A stretch of 64,000 bases of DNA from Aliirhizobium wenxiniae. Its GTDB lineage: Bacteria; Pseudomonadota; Alphaproteobacteria; Rhizobiales; Rhizobiaceae. The position numbers and the translations under genes are program-made. Numbering within the stretch: the stretch's first letter is position 1; the number at the start of each line of letters is the position of its first letter. Below are positions 51,955-61,592 of this stretch, one piece after another. The notes below the pieces were generated by a model. It had not been told where the DNA came from. It worked only from the letters and a program-made list of their open reading frames with translations, and did no database searches. The stretch covers positions 289,479 to 353,478 of the forward strand of contig NZ_JACHEG010000005.1 of assembly GCF_014201355.1 (NCBI RefSeq), given 5' to 3'.

Positions 51955-53037
51955 TTGGCTAAGCTTCCTGTCGAAAAGATGCGCGAGCTGGAACGCCGTT
52001 TTGGCGAGATCGAGGCGCGTATGTCGGAAGGTCCGGCTGCCGATGTCTATGTGAAGCTGGCTTCGGAATATTCCGAACTGCAGCCCGTCGTCGCCAAGAT
52101 CCGTGAATATGAGAAGACCATCGCCGAGATCGCCGATCTGAGGGCGATGCTTTCCGACAAGGGCACCGATCGCGAGATGCGGGAACTGGCCGAGATGGAG
52201 CTTCCGGACGCGGAGGAGCGTATCGAGGCGCTGGAAAAGGATATGCAGATCCTGCTCCTGCCGAAGGACGCGGCCGACGAGAAGAGCGCCATTCTGGAAA
52301 TTCGCGCCGGTACGGGTGGCAACGAGGCGGCACTTTTTGCCGGCGATCTGTTCCGCATGTACGAGCGTTACGCCAGCGCGCATGGCTGGAAGGTGGAAGT
52401 GCTTTCGGCCAGTGAAGGCGAGGCGGGCGGCTATCGCGAAATCATCGCGACCGTGACCGGACGCGGCGTGTTTTCCAAGTTGAAATTCGAAAGCGGCGTG
52501 CACCGGGTGCAGCGCGTGCCGGATACGGAAACGCAGGGGCGCATTCACACGTCTGCGGCAACGGTTGCGGTCCTTCCCGAGGCAGAAGAGGTCGACGTTG
52601 AAATCCGTCCGGAGGACATCCGCATCGATACGATGCGTGCATCGGGCGCCGGCGGGCAGCACGTCAACACGACGGATAGTGCTGTGCGTATCACCCACCT
52701 GCCGACCGGGATCATCGTTGTGAGCGCGGAAAAATCGCAGCATCAGAACCGCGCCAAGGCGATGCAGGTCCTGCGCTCGCGTCTCTATGACATGGAACGG
52801 CAGAGAGTGGACAGCGAACGCTCTGCAGACCGCAAGAGCCAGGTCGGTTCCGGCGACCGGTCGGAACGCATCCGCACCTATAATTTCCCGCAGGGTCGTG
52901 TCACCGACCACCGCATCAACCTGACGCTCTACAAGCTCGACCGGATGATGATGGGTGAAATCGACGAAGTGGTCGATGCGCTGATCGCCGATTATCAGGC
53001 GGGGCAGCTGGCGTCGCTTGGCGAGCAGCAGGGGTGA
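51955..53037 (+). CDS. prfA: peptide chain release factor 1
   Basis: Terminates translation at UAA and UAG. 360 residues: the P-x-T codon-recognition tripeptide (here P-D-T, about 189-191) and the universal G-G-Q motif (233-235) in G-A-G-G-Q-H-V-N. Start is TTG at 51955 with a GGAG site 8 bases upstream. Followed directly by prmC, which methylates the GGQ glutamine, with a GTGA overlap. Confidence 0.96.
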   Translation: MAKLPVEKMRELERRFGEIEARMSEGPAADVYVKLASEYSELQPVVAKIREYEKTIAEIADLRAMLSDKGTDREMRELAEMELPDAEERIEALEKDMQILLLPKDAADEKSAILEIRAGTGGNEAALFAGDLFRMYERYASAHGWKVEVLSASEGEAGGYREIIATVTGRGVFSKLKFESGVHRVQRVPDTETQGRIHTSAATVAVLPEAEEVDVEIRPEDIRIDTMRASGAGGQHVNTTDSAVRITHLPTGIIVVSAEKSQHQNRAKAMQVLRSRLYDMERQRVDSERSADRKSQVGSGDRSERIRTYNFPQGRVTDHRINLTLYKLDRMMMGEIDEVVDALIADYQAGQLASLGEQQG

Positions 53038-53966
53038 CCCAAGGGGATGTCGGGCCGATGATTACACTGGGTGAAGCCGTCGCCGATGCGAGAGCCCGGT
53101 TTTCGGCAGCCGGTTTTGCCGATGCGGCGATCGAGGCGCGGATCCTGGTCGGCGGCCTCCTGGAGCTTTCCTCGACTGAGGTCTTCGTTGGTGGCGATCG
53201 CGAGATCGATGCCGCTTCGGTTGCGAAAATAGAAGATGCCGTTGCCCGCCGCTTGAAACGAGAGCCAGTGCACCGCATATTAGGTAAACGAGAATTTCAT
53301 GGCCTGGATTTGCTTCTTTCGAAGGAAACCCTGGAACCAAGACCGGATACGGAAGTTCTGGTTGATAGTATTCTCGATGAGGCCCGGCAGTTTGCGGGCG
53401 ACAGAAGCATCCGCATTCTCGATATAGGAACAGGCACGGGCGCGATCATTCTGGCATTGCTGGATGGTCTACCGTCAGCCACCGGGATCGGGAGTGATAT
53501 TTCCGCCGATGCGTTGAAGACGGCGGCGGAAAATGCACGGCGGCTAGGCCTTGATCAGCGGTTTCAGGCGGTTGAAAGCCACTGGTTTGACAAGATTGAC
53601 GGGTGTTTCGACATAATCGTGTCAAATCCGCCCTATATACGTAGCGATGTCATTCCCGACTTGGATCCTGAGGTCCGCAACTTCGATCCAATGGCAGCAT
53701 TGGACGGCGGGGCTGATGGATTAACCGCCTACCGCGAGATTGCAGACCGGGCCGGGGAGTTTCTCGCGGCTGATGGTTGCGTCGCTTTAGAGATCGGTTT
53801 TGATCAGAAACATGCGGTGACCGAGCTATTCGAAGCAGAGGGTTTCAATCTGTTGCTGGCACGTAAAGACTACGGCGAGAATGATCGCGTGTTGATATTT
53901 GCCAAGTCTGTGGTTGATGTTGCGAAGCAAAAGAAAAAGCTTGGAATTCCAAAGGAAGCGGGATAG
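53034..53966 (+). CDS. prmC: release factor glutamine methyltransferase
   Basis: N5-methylates the GGQ glutamine of release factors. 310 residues: N-terminal helical domain, E-P-R-P-D-T-E (101-107), SAM motif D-I-G-T-G-T-G (130-136) and the catalytic N-P-P-Y (198-201). Start taken as GTG 53034 overlapping the prfA stop; an ATG at 53058 with AAGGGG upstream is an alternative. Codon usage seems less GC-rich than neighbours in places. Confidence 0.93.
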   Translation: MTQGDVGPMITLGEAVADARARFSAAGFADAAIEARILVGGLLELSSTEVFVGGDREIDAASVAKIEDAVARRLKREPVHRILGKREFHGLDLLLSKETLEPRPDTEVLVDSILDEARQFAGDRSIRILDIGTGTGAIILALLDGLPSATGIGSDISADALKTAAENARRLGLDQRFQAVESHWFDKIDGCFDIIVSNPPYIRSDVIPDLDPEVRNFDPMAALDGGADGLTAYREIADRAGEFLAADGCVALEIGFDQKHAVTELFEAEGFNLLLARKDYGENDRVLIFAKSVVDVAKQKKKLGIPKEAG

Positions 53967-54217
53967 TTTGCGCCTACGCATCGGGGCAGCTGGGAATGAA
54001 CAGCGATTCGTTCGGGTTACGGGTCAATCCTTAATTGTGCTTTTTTCGAAGAGCCGGCGAGGTTGAGCACTCTCGATGCGTGAATCAGGTAATTTGACTT
54101 TGAAAGCGGCAGGCCGCGTTGGTCGACCTGTACGTAACACGCGAAGTCTTGTACCGGCTTTGACCGGCGAGCCGCGTGGCCCCTTATCAGCGAAGACAGA
54201 GAGTTGGTGAACGATAA

Positions 54218-55072
54218 ATGAGGCCAGGACAGCAGAACAAGCGTGGTCGAGGGCGTGGTAACAACAATAACGGCGGCGGCGGTGGTGGTAATAACAATTT
54301 CCAGCGCAAGGGCGGCAATCCGCTCAGCCGCACTTATGACAGTTCCGGACCGGATGTAAAAATCCGCGGTACTGCCCAGCATATAGCAGAAAAATATGCG
54401 ACTCTTGCCCGCGATGCGCAAAGCTCCGGCGACCGTGTTATTGCAGAAAACTATTTGCAGCACGCAGAGCATTACAACCGCATAATCGCAGCTGCGCAGG
54501 CCCAGATGCAGGATCGCTTCCAGCATCAGGATCGCGGCGAATTCCAGGATCGCGATGGCAATATTGTCGATCAGGACGATCTCGACGGCGGTGACGGCGA
54601 CGATCTGGGTTATGCTCCGCAGCCGATGATCGAAGAGCAGCAACCGCAGCAACGTCGTGAGCAGAATGCCCAGCAGGGCAGTGGTAGCCAGGACCAGCAG
54701 CCGCGCGAAAACCGCCGTGACCGCAACGATCGCCGTGATCGTCGCCAGGATCGCCCGGAACGTGGCGAGCGTGCAGAGCGTGGCGAACGTTCGGCCGAAC
54801 CGCGGGCTGTCGAGCCGAAAGCTCCGGTCGCACCGCAGGTGGCGGAAGCTGCCGAGATTTCGGCACCCGTTGTCGAAGACGGTTCCGGTCCGCAGCCCGT
54901 GATCGAAGGTACCCCGGCTGAAGTTGCTGTCGAGGAAGAAGCGCAGGCAGAGGCTGCTCCGCGCCGCCGTCGTGCTGCCAGCACGCGTCCCCGCCGCCAG
55001 CCTCGCAAGAGTGCTGAAGCTGCAGAGGGCGATGATACTGCGCCTGAAATGGCGGATGTGGCCGGCGAATAA
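54218..55072 (+). CDS. DUF4167 domain-containing protein
   Basis: 284 residues. Starts with Arg/Gly/Asn-rich low complexity (R-G-R-G-N-N-N-N-G-G), then the DUF4167 core at about 34-95 (V-K-I-R-G-T-A-Q-H-I-A-E-K-Y and E-N-Y-L-Q-H-A-E-H-Y). A disordered Gln/Asp/Arg-rich region and a basic C-terminus follow. The basic low-complexity ends suggest nucleic-acid binding, but that is inference. Conserved next to prmC in alphaproteobacteria. A terminator follows. Confidence 0.88.
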   Translation: MRPGQQNKRGRGRGNNNNGGGGGGNNNFQRKGGNPLSRTYDSSGPDVKIRGTAQHIAEKYATLARDAQSSGDRVIAENYLQHAEHYNRIIAAAQAQMQDRFQHQDRGEFQDRDGNIVDQDDLDGGDGDDLGYAPQPMIEEQQPQQRREQNAQQGSGSQDQQPRENRRDRNDRRDRRQDRPERGERAERGERSAEPRAVEPKAPVAPQVAEAAEISAPVVEDGSGPQPVIEGTPAEVAVEEEAQAEAAPRRRRAASTRPRRQPRKSAEAAEGDDTAPEMADVAGE

Positions 55073-55097
55073 GCCAGGTCCCATGAAACAAGATGGA

Positions 55098-55125
55098 AAA
55101 ATCCGGCCTTTGGCCGGATTTTTTC
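55098..55125 (+). terminator. terminator after the DUF4167 gene
   Basis: AAATCCGGCC and GGCCGGATTT arms (55098-55107 and about 55112-55121) with a TTT loop, followed by a T-run. Confidence 0.88.
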
Positions 55126-55367
55126 GTTTTAGGTAAAAATCCGCTCTTTGGTGGGGTAAAGCCGCATCGAAACGATTGAATGGCGAGTTTTGCGCCGATA
55201 GGGTGCGATCGTTCCTGACCGTTTATATATATCCTGATTTTTCAAACGATTATAATGTCTTACCGCACTGCGGAAATTCGTTGCGTTGTCGCAAAATTCC
55301 GCTCTAGATAGATTTTTAGACGGCATAGAGCCGCGATTTTTCCAAAAAATCCGCAGGGAGCGATTTC

Positions 55368-56333
55368 ATGACGACATTCGAAACCTACCTTGAAACCCGC
55401 AACGGCACGGTTCTGGACGACGATCTCGTCGTTGTTCTCCGCAACATCGCCGAGGCGACACGGGAGATTTCGGACAATCTCAGAACATCGTCCCTGGACG
55501 GCCTGACGGGTGCTACGGAAATCACCAATGTGCAGGGCGAGGCGCAAAAGCCGCTCGACATCCTGTCCAACGAGATCATGCTGGAGGCCTGCCGCAAGTC
55601 ACCATCGGTTTCCTTCGCAGTATCGGAAGAACTGGATAGCGAAGTCGCCATTCATAGCGATGGCAAATATGCGGTGATCTTCGATCCGCTTGACGGTTCC
55701 TCCAATCTCGACGTGAACGTCACCGTCGGCACGATCTTTTCAGTGATCAGAGCTTCCACTTCCGGCGAGATCTTGAAAAACGGCCGTGGCCAGCTGATCG
55801 CGGGTTATGCTGCCTACGGGCCGCAGACGACTCTCGTATTGACCATTGGTAAAGGCGTGCAGATCTTTACACTGAGTGCTGACGGCATTTATCTGATGAC
55901 CAGCGCCGATGCGAAAATCGTGCCGGAAGCCAAGGAGTTTGCAATCAATGCGGCACGCCGGTCATCCTGGGATGACGCTGTCGCCTCCTATATCGAAGAT
56001 GCAATCGACACAGGCCACAACATGCGCTGGGTCGGTTCCATGGTTGCCGACACGCACCGCATCTTCAATCGCGGCGGCGTATTTCTCTATCCGGCCGATC
56101 GTAACAAGCCGGCCTCCGGCGGTCGGCTGCGGCTGCTTTATGAAGCTAACCCTATTGGTCTTCTGGTCGAAGCTGCCGGCGGTGCCGCAATCATCGGAAC
56201 AAGCACGATCCTTGATATCGAACCCACCTCGCTGCATCAGCGTGTGCCGGTGATTTTCGGATCAAAGAACGAAGTCGACAAAATCAGCGCCGCCTACAGG
56301 GAACGTGTTCTGGACGCCGCTGCGGCAGAATGA
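55368..56333 (+). CDS. fbp: fructose-1,6-bisphosphatase class I
   Basis: Gluconeogenic hydrolysis of fructose-1,6-bisphosphate. 321 residues; metal-binding motif D-P-L-D-G-S-S (106-112), S-E-E-L upstream as the first metal ligand, and the Y-P-A-D-R-N-K-P-A-S-G-G-R-L-R-L-L-Y-E-A substrate loop. A CAGGGAGCG site precedes the ATG. Stands alone between terminators. The 240 bases upstream contain a TATAAT at 55251-55256 without a convincing -35. Confidence 0.94.
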   Translation: MTTFETYLETRNGTVLDDDLVVVLRNIAEATREISDNLRTSSLDGLTGATEITNVQGEAQKPLDILSNEIMLEACRKSPSVSFAVSEELDSEVAIHSDGKYAVIFDPLDGSSNLDVNVTVGTIFSVIRASTSGEILKNGRGQLIAGYAAYGPQTTLVLTIGKGVQIFTLSADGIYLMTSADAKIVPEAKEFAINAARRSSWDDAVASYIEDAIDTGHNMRWVGSMVADTHRIFNRGGVFLYPADRNKPASGGRLRLLYEANPIGLLVEAAGGAAIIGTSTILDIEPTSLHQRVPVIFGSKNEVDKISAAYRERVLDAAAAE

Positions 56334-56359
56334 CCGTGCCTTGAGCGCTTGACCTTTGG

Positions 56360-56398
56360 AAGGCCGGGATATCCGTTGGTATCCCGGCCTTTGATTTG
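56360..56398 (+). terminator. terminator after fbp
   Basis: 12-bp perfect stem AAGGCCGGGATA/TATCCCGGCCTT (56360-56371 and 56380-56391) with an 8-base loop and T-rich tail. Confidence 0.9.
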
Positions 56399-56483
56399 CA
56401 GGCTGCGAATTATTGGTACTTATTAGTACTCAAAATTAACGGATGGCTGCGATAGTTGCCCCGGTTCAACTCGGGGATTCATC

Positions 56484-56813
56484 ATGATCAGTTCCGTAAC
56501 AAGTTCGACGACCTCTACGCTCCTGTCTTCATCATCGACGAGCAGCAGTACTGCCGCAATCGAAAAACAGATAACCGCGAAGGAAGCTGAACTCGAAGAA
56601 GCGAAGGACGCGGAGGAGAAGGCTGACATTCAGGCGGAGATCGATGCGCTTGAACAGCAGCTGCAGGCCGCGCAGCAATCCAGCAGTTCATCAGAAAAGC
56701 CTTCCGCCGAAAGTAGCCGCTCAGCTGAAAAGTTTTCGGGCGAGAGCAGCAGGATCGGGACCGGAAACTTCGACGAGACAACAGAGTTCGGAGAGCGCGT
56801 TCTCTACGTCTGA
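56484..56813 (+). CDS. Ser-rich FlxA-like coiled-coil protein
   Basis: 109 residues. A Ser/Thr-rich start, a coiled-coil core at about 24-66 (I-E-K-Q-I-T-A-K-E-A-E-L and I-D-A-L-E-Q-Q-L-Q-A-A), and another Ser/Glu-rich tail. The core spacing fits the FlxA-like family. No signal peptide or membrane helix. No strong ribosome site (CGGGG only). Function unknown. Confidence 0.6.
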   Translation: MISSVTSSTTSTLLSSSSTSSSTAAIEKQITAKEAELEEAKDAEEKADIQAEIDALEQQLQAAQQSSSSSEKPSAESSRSAEKFSGESSRIGTGNFDETTEFGERVLYV

Positions 56814-57138
56814 GATCTGATTGCTTTTGCACTGCAGGATCAAGTCGACCTCGTTGCACAATCAGCTTTTGTTGTATTTCGAGGTCGACGAGATCTCCGC
56901 GACTTTCGGTATGCGGGGTGGCGGGGAAAAATCCGCGTCTTCCGCAGCAGGTGGCAATTCTTAAGGCTCGCTTGCCATGCCGTAGCTTTTGGTTTTTGCA
57001 CATGTCTCCATCGAGAAGCCGGCTACAGCTTTCGGGAGAGATGTTTCAGGGGCTGTTCGACAGTTTTTCTTCGATTACGTCTACTCGAATCGATACTTTG
57101 ATGATTATTGTCTCAAGATCATCTTTGAGATCGAATAA
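56814..57138. other. gene-poor spacer with a 10-bp inverted repeat
   Basis: 325 bases with no supported gene. It holds the perfect inverted repeat GTCGACCTCG/CGAGGTCGAC (56844-56853 and 56880-56889) separated by 26 bases, which could be a protein-binding site or RNA hairpin. No promoter is clear. The rest looks like non-coding sequence with lower GC than the genes. Confidence 0.4.
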
Positions 57139-57354
57139 ATGTTTTGCGCGATCAAGTATCTTATCGTCTGGCCAATCTCGATAACCAACAAAACAACAGA
57201 CTGGGCGCCGGCAGTATTCTTGCGCAAAAGGCGCCTGATCAGCGGTGAATATGCCGCCGGGTGCCTGATGATGCGCTTTGTCAGCGGCAAGCCTATCTAT
57301 CGTGCAATGACTGCAGAAGAAGAACAGGACTTCAGGGAAGAGACATCCATCTGA
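57139..57354 (+). CDS. small hypothetical protein
   Basis: 71 residues with a basic centre (F-L-R-K-R-R-L-I-S-G-E-Y-A-A-G) and an acidic end preceded by Y-R-A-M-T-A-E-E-E. The R-R-x-I-S-G and Y-R-x-M-T-x-E-E pattern resembles small rhizobial proteins of unknown function seen elsewhere, which supports it as real. The ribosome site is weak. Confidence 0.5.
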   Translation: MFCAIKYLIVWPISITNKTTDWAPAVFLRKRRLISGEYAAGCLMMRFVSGKPIYRAMTAEEEQDFREETSI

Positions 57355-57466
57355 ACTCTGATCTCATGATCGCGTTCTGCAGGCGCTGATGGGATGATTG
57401 CGATGGTAAGTCGCGATGCTCGGGGGCTCAAGCCCAGGCCGACTTGGCTGCCGGCCCGGGTGAAAA

Positions 57467-57646
57467 TCAAAACAGGGTGAGAGCGCTCTCGCATTCGTCG
57501 CGGGCTTCATCGAACTCATCGACATGAGCTGCGGCCAGTGCCTGGAAATCGGGATCGGTAATGTCCGCTATGGCCTGCGGCATGCCGTGATCCATGATCA
57601 GCGTTTTGAATATTCCGATAAGCTGGGTGTTCTTGTCTTCCGACAT
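57467..57646 (-). CDS. small acidic hypothetical protein
   Basis: 59 residues, helical and acidic (D-E-F-D-E-A-R-D-E-C-E), with I-F-K-T-L-I-M-D-H-G-M near the start. An AGAGGT site lies 8 bases before the ATG. No family recognised. Confidence 0.5.
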   Translation of the reverse strand: MSEDKNTQLIGIFKTLIMDHGMPQAIADITDPDFQALAAAHVDEFDEARDECESALTLF

Positions 57647-57990
57647 GGGATTTACCTCTGATGATAATACGAAGCTCACCCCCGAAAGCCTCGATAACGA
57701 GATAGGTGTGCGCCACCTGCGACAAAATGGCCAGTCACGAGTTTCTGATCCATAGATCACGGCGGGGTGATCGGAGACGGGCCAGGCCGGCGGCGATCCG
57801 GCCTGTTTCGACAAGCGCTAAAAGCTTCAACATGCTCCTTTAAAAGCGGGAAAATTGCTCCCATATCTTGGCTGAAGCCGGACGCTGCGAGATAGCATCG
57901 AGCCGGCAGGGCCTGCCTCGACGAGGGGGCTCAATCTCAATCATCGGCCTGTGCCTTCTGAAAGGGCAGGGCGATTTCAGGAGGTACGGT
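57647..57990. other. spacer upstream of clpB
   Basis: 344 bases without a supported gene. It contains an 8-bp hairpin with T-tail (57783-57808). I looked for a heat-shock (sigma-32) promoter before clpB; CTTCAA at 57825 and CCATAT at 57861 are 30 bases apart, too far for a consensus promoter. No riboswitch is evident. Confidence 0.4.
57783..57808 (+). terminator. hairpin with T-tail upstream of clpB
   Basis: CAGGCCGG and CCGGCCTG (57783-57790 and 57798-57805) with a 7-base loop, followed by TTT. It may end transcription entering from upstream. Confidence 0.45.
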
Positions 57991-60591
57991 ATGAATATCG
58001 AAAAATATTCCGAACGGGTGCGCGGTTTTCTGCAATCGGCCCAGACGCAGGCTTTGTCGGATGGCCATCAGCAATTTGCGCCCGAACATGTTCTGAAAGT
58101 GCTGCTCGACGACGACCAGGGCATGGCTTCGTCGCTGATCGAGCGTGCCGGCGGCAATGCGAAGGAAGCGCGGATCGCCAATGATGCCGCACTTGCCAAA
58201 CTGCCCAAGGTTTCGGGTGGCAATGGCGAGATTTATCTTTCGCAGCCGCTCGCCAAAGTGTTTTCCACTGCCGAAGATGCCGCCAAGAAGGCGGGTGACA
58301 GCTTCGTCACCGTCGAACGGCTGTTGCTTGCGCTTCTGATCGAAAGCTCTGCTTCGACCTCGGCCAGCCTGAAAAAGGCGGGACTGACGGCGCAGGGTCT
58401 CAATCAGGTGATCAACGACCTGCGCAAGGGGCGCACTGCCGACAGCGCCAATGCGGAACAGGGTTTCGACGCCTTGAAGAAATATGCCCGCGACCTGACC
58501 GCCGATGCGCGCGACGGCAAGCTCGATCCGGTGATCGGTCGTGACGACGAAATCCGCCGCACGATCCAGGTTCTATCGCGCCGGACCAAGAACAATCCGG
58601 TGCTGATCGGTGAACCGGGCGTCGGCAAGACGGCGATCGCCGAAGGTCTGGCTCTGCGTATCGTCAATGGCGACGTGCCCGAAAGCCTGAAGGACAAGCA
58701 GTTGATGGCGCTCGATATGGGTGCCCTGATTGCCGGTGCGAAATATCGCGGCGAATTTGAAGAGCGGCTGAAGAGCGTGCTCAACGAAGTGCAGGCCGAA
58801 AACGGCAATATCATCCTGTTCATCGACGAGATGCATACGCTGGTCGGCGCGGGCAAATCCGATGGCGCGATGGATGCGTCGAACCTGTTGAAGCCGGCGC
58901 TTGCGCGCGGCGAGCTTCACTGCGTCGGCGCGACCACGCTCGATGAGTACCGCAAGCATGTGGAGAAGGATCCCGCTCTTGCCCGTCGTTTCCAGCCGGT
59001 GATGGTGGACGAGCCGACGGTCGAGGACACGATCTCGATCCTGCGCGGCTTGAAGGAGAAGTACGAGCAGCATCACAAGGTGCGGATTTCTGACTCGGCG
59101 CTTGTCGCCGCTGCAACCCTGTCGAACCGCTACATTACCGACCGGTTTCTGCCCGACAAGGCAATCGACCTGATGGACGAGGCCGCTTCGCGGCTGCGCA
59201 TGCAGGTGGACAGCAAGCCGGAAGAGCTGGACGAACTCGATCGCCGCATCATGCAGCTGAAGATCGAGCGGGAGGCCTTGAAGCGGGAAACCGATTCAGC
59301 TTCCGCCGACCGGTTGCAGCGGCTTGAGAGCGAAGTCACCTCTCTGGAAGAAGAGGCCGATGCTCTGACGGCCCGCTGGCAGGCGGAAAAGCAGAAGCTT
59401 GGACTTGCTGCAGACCTGAAAAGGCAGCTTGACGAGGCCCGCAATGAACTGGCGACCGCCCAACGCAAGGGTGAATTCCAGCGCGCCGGCGAATTGACCT
59501 ATGGCGTTATTCCGGATCTCGAAAAGCGTCTGGTGGAAGCCGAGGCACAGGACAGTTCCGCCAATACGATGGTGCAGGAAGTCGTCAATCCGGATGCGAT
59601 CGCACATGTGGTTTCCCGCTGGACCGGCATCCCGGTCGACAAGATGCTGGAAGGCGAGCGCGACAAGCTTTTGCGGATGGAAGACGAGCTGGCAAAGTCG
59701 GTCGTCGGTCAGGGCGATGCGGTTCAGGCCGTGTCGCGTGCCGTTCGCCGTTCGCGCGCCGGGCTGCAGGATCCGAACCGGCCGATCGGCTCGTTCATCT
59801 TCCTCGGTCCGACCGGGGTGGGCAAAACGGAGCTGACCAAGTCTCTGGCCCGCTTCCTGTTCGACGACGAAACAGCGATGGTGCGCCTCGACATGTCGGA
59901 ATACATGGAGAAGCATTCGGTCGCCCGGCTGATCGGCGCGCCTCCGGGCTATGTCGGTTACGAAGAGGGTGGCGCGCTGACCGAAGCGGTCAGGCGTAAG
60001 CCCTACCAGATCGTGCTGTTCGATGAGATCGAGAAGGCGCATCCGGACGTGTTCAACGTTCTTCTGCAGGTGCTCGATGACGGGCGTCTGACGGACGGGC
60101 AGGGACGTACGGTCGACTTCAAGAACACGATGATCATCATGACCTCGAATCTGGGGGCCGAATATCTGACTGCGCTCCGCGAGGACGAGGATTCGGAAAG
60201 CGTGCGCGAGCAGGTGATGAGCGTCGTGCGTGCATCGTTCAGGCCGGAATTCCTGAACCGCGTCGACGAGATCATTCTCTTCCACCGCCTGAAGCGGAAC
60301 GAGATGGGTGCGATCGTCGATATCCAGCTGCAGCGCCTCCTGAAGCTTCTGGCCGATCGCAAGATCGAGCTGGAACTGGATGGCGACGCCCGCGAATGGT
60401 TGGCCGACAAGGGCTACGATCCGGTCTATGGCGCACGTCCGTTGAAGCGGGTGATCCAGAAATTCGTCCAGGATCCGCTCGCCGAACAGATCCTCGGCGG
60501 TCATATCCCGGACGGCTCGACCGTCAAGGTGACCTCCGGCTCCGACCGGCTGCTGTTCCGCATCAAGGGCAGCATGAGCGAAGCGGCGTAA
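57991..60591 (+). CDS. clpB: ATP-dependent disaggregase ClpB
   Basis: Hexameric AAA+ chaperone that extracts proteins from aggregates with DnaK. 866 residues: N-domain 1-145, AAA1 Walker A G-E-P-G-V-G-K-T (207-214), the coiled-coil middle domain (about 405-525) that distinguishes ClpB from ClpA, and AAA2 Walker A G-P-T-G-V-G-K-T (606-613). AGGAGGT precedes the ATG at 57991; the frame extends upstream without evidence of coding. Terminator directly after. Confidence 0.97.
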   Translation: MNIEKYSERVRGFLQSAQTQALSDGHQQFAPEHVLKVLLDDDQGMASSLIERAGGNAKEARIANDAALAKLPKVSGGNGEIYLSQPLAKVFSTAEDAAKKAGDSFVTVERLLLALLIESSASTSASLKKAGLTAQGLNQVINDLRKGRTADSANAEQGFDALKKYARDLTADARDGKLDPVIGRDDEIRRTIQVLSRRTKNNPVLIGEPGVGKTAIAEGLALRIVNGDVPESLKDKQLMALDMGALIAGAKYRGEFEERLKSVLNEVQAENGNIILFIDEMHTLVGAGKSDGAMDASNLLKPALARGELHCVGATTLDEYRKHVEKDPALARRFQPVMVDEPTVEDTISILRGLKEKYEQHHKVRISDSALVAAATLSNRYITDRFLPDKAIDLMDEAASRLRMQVDSKPEELDELDRRIMQLKIEREALKRETDSASADRLQRLESEVTSLEEEADALTARWQAEKQKLGLAADLKRQLDEARNELATAQRKGEFQRAGELTYGVIPDLEKRLVEAEAQDSSANTMVQEVVNPDAIAHVVSRWTGIPVDKMLEGERDKLLRMEDELAKSVVGQGDAVQAVSRAVRRSRAGLQDPNRPIGSFIFLGPTGVGKTELTKSLARFLFDDETAMVRLDMSEYMEKHSVARLIGAPPGYVGYEEGGALTEAVRRKPYQIVLFDEIEKAHPDVFNVLLQVLDDGRLTDGQGRTVDFKNTMIIMTSNLGAEYLTALREDEDSESVREQVMSVVRASFRPEFLNRVDEIILFHRLKRNEMGAIVDIQLQRLLKLLADRKIELELDGDAREWLADKGYDPVYGARPLKRVIQKFVQDPLAEQILGGHIPDGSTVKVTSGSDRLLFRIKGSMSEAA

Positions 60592-60608
60592 CTAGCGAAG
60601 ATCAACAG

Positions 60609-60633
60609 GGCCGCCCCTCGGGGCGGCCTTTTT
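60609..60633 (+). terminator. terminator of clpB
   Basis: GGCCGCCCC and GGGGCGGCC (60609-60617 and 60620-60628) followed by five T. Confidence 0.9.
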
Positions 60634-60656
60634 CATGAGAGCTTGGCGGTAGGGGC

Positions 60657-61586
60657 ATGACAGGTTCGGGTCGACACGCGGATGTCAACTTTCATGGCCG
60701 GGTGAAACCGGGTGATCGGATACGCTTCGTCTCACCGGCAAGCATGCCGGATCGCCAGCGGGCTTTCGCGCGGGCGCGAGCCCTGTCCGATCTCGGTTTT
60801 AAAGTCGATTTTGGCGACCACGCCTTTGCGAAACACGGTCCGTTCGCTGGTACCGACGAACAGCGTCTCGGCGATCTCAATGCCGCCCTGCGTGATCCTG
60901 ACATTCGGGCGATTTTTGCGACACGTGGCGGCAAGGGATCATACCGGATCGCGGATCAACTGGATTTCGGCGCGGCGCGGCGCGATCCCAAACCGCTTGT
61001 CGGTTTCAGCGATATCACCGCTTTGCATCTATCCCTGTTTCGACACTGCCGGATCACCAGTATTCACGGCAGTCTTTTTGAAGATACCGCCGGCTGCCCG
61101 GATACGGAAAATCGCGATATCCTGCTGCGGATATTATCGGGACCGGGGAAGCTGGCCTATGGCTCCCGTTCAGATGAGGCGACTTCAGCGCTTTCGACTG
61201 GCGGCGCGGCCGAGGGGCTGCTGATCGGCGGAAATCTCGACATGATCGTAACCACGGCCGGGTGGGCGTTGCCTGATCTTGCGGGCGCGCTGTTACTGAT
61301 CGAGGCTGTCGATTGCCAGCCGGGCGGGATCGACCGTGCCATGACGCTGTTGCGCAAGGCGGGCCATCTCCGCGACGTGGCCGGTATCGTGGTCGGACAG
61401 TTCACCACGGCTGAACCACATCAATCGCCACGGATCATCGATATCCTCGGCGACAACCTTACAAAATTGGGCGTGCCGGTTATCGGCGGGCTGCCCTTCG
61501 GGCATGGGGCGCGGCCGCTCAGCGTGCCGATCGGCAGCATGGCGAGTTTCGATACAGCGTCAGGAACACTGGTTGTTTCGCACTGA
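60657..61586 (+). CDS. LD-carboxypeptidase (peptidase S66)
   Basis: Cleaves the terminal D-Ala from tetrapeptide stems during murein recycling. 309 residues; the S66 catalytic triad is visible as Ser118 (G-F-S-D-I-T-A-L), Glu216 (L-L-I-E-A-V-D) and His283 (L-P-F-G-H-G). The F-A-T-R-G-G-K-G-S-Y-R segment is the conserved substrate loop. No signal peptide, so cytosolic. Convergent with the M23 peptidase gene, 6 bases between ends. Confidence 0.92.
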   Translation: MTGSGRHADVNFHGRVKPGDRIRFVSPASMPDRQRAFARARALSDLGFKVDFGDHAFAKHGPFAGTDEQRLGDLNAALRDPDIRAIFATRGGKGSYRIADQLDFGAARRDPKPLVGFSDITALHLSLFRHCRITSIHGSLFEDTAGCPDTENRDILLRILSGPGKLAYGSRSDEATSALSTGGAAEGLLIGGNLDMIVTTAGWALPDLAGALLLIEAVDCQPGGIDRAMTLLRKAGHLRDVAGIVVGQFTTAEPHQSPRIIDILGDNLTKLGVPVIGGLPFGHGARPLSVPIGSMASFDTASGTLVVSH

Positions 61587-61592
61587 AAACGA

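Noticed and set aside
57820..57870. Possible heat-shock promoter of clpB
   Set aside because: CTTCAA and CCATAT elements are about 30 bases apart, far from the 16-18 expected; no better pair was found.
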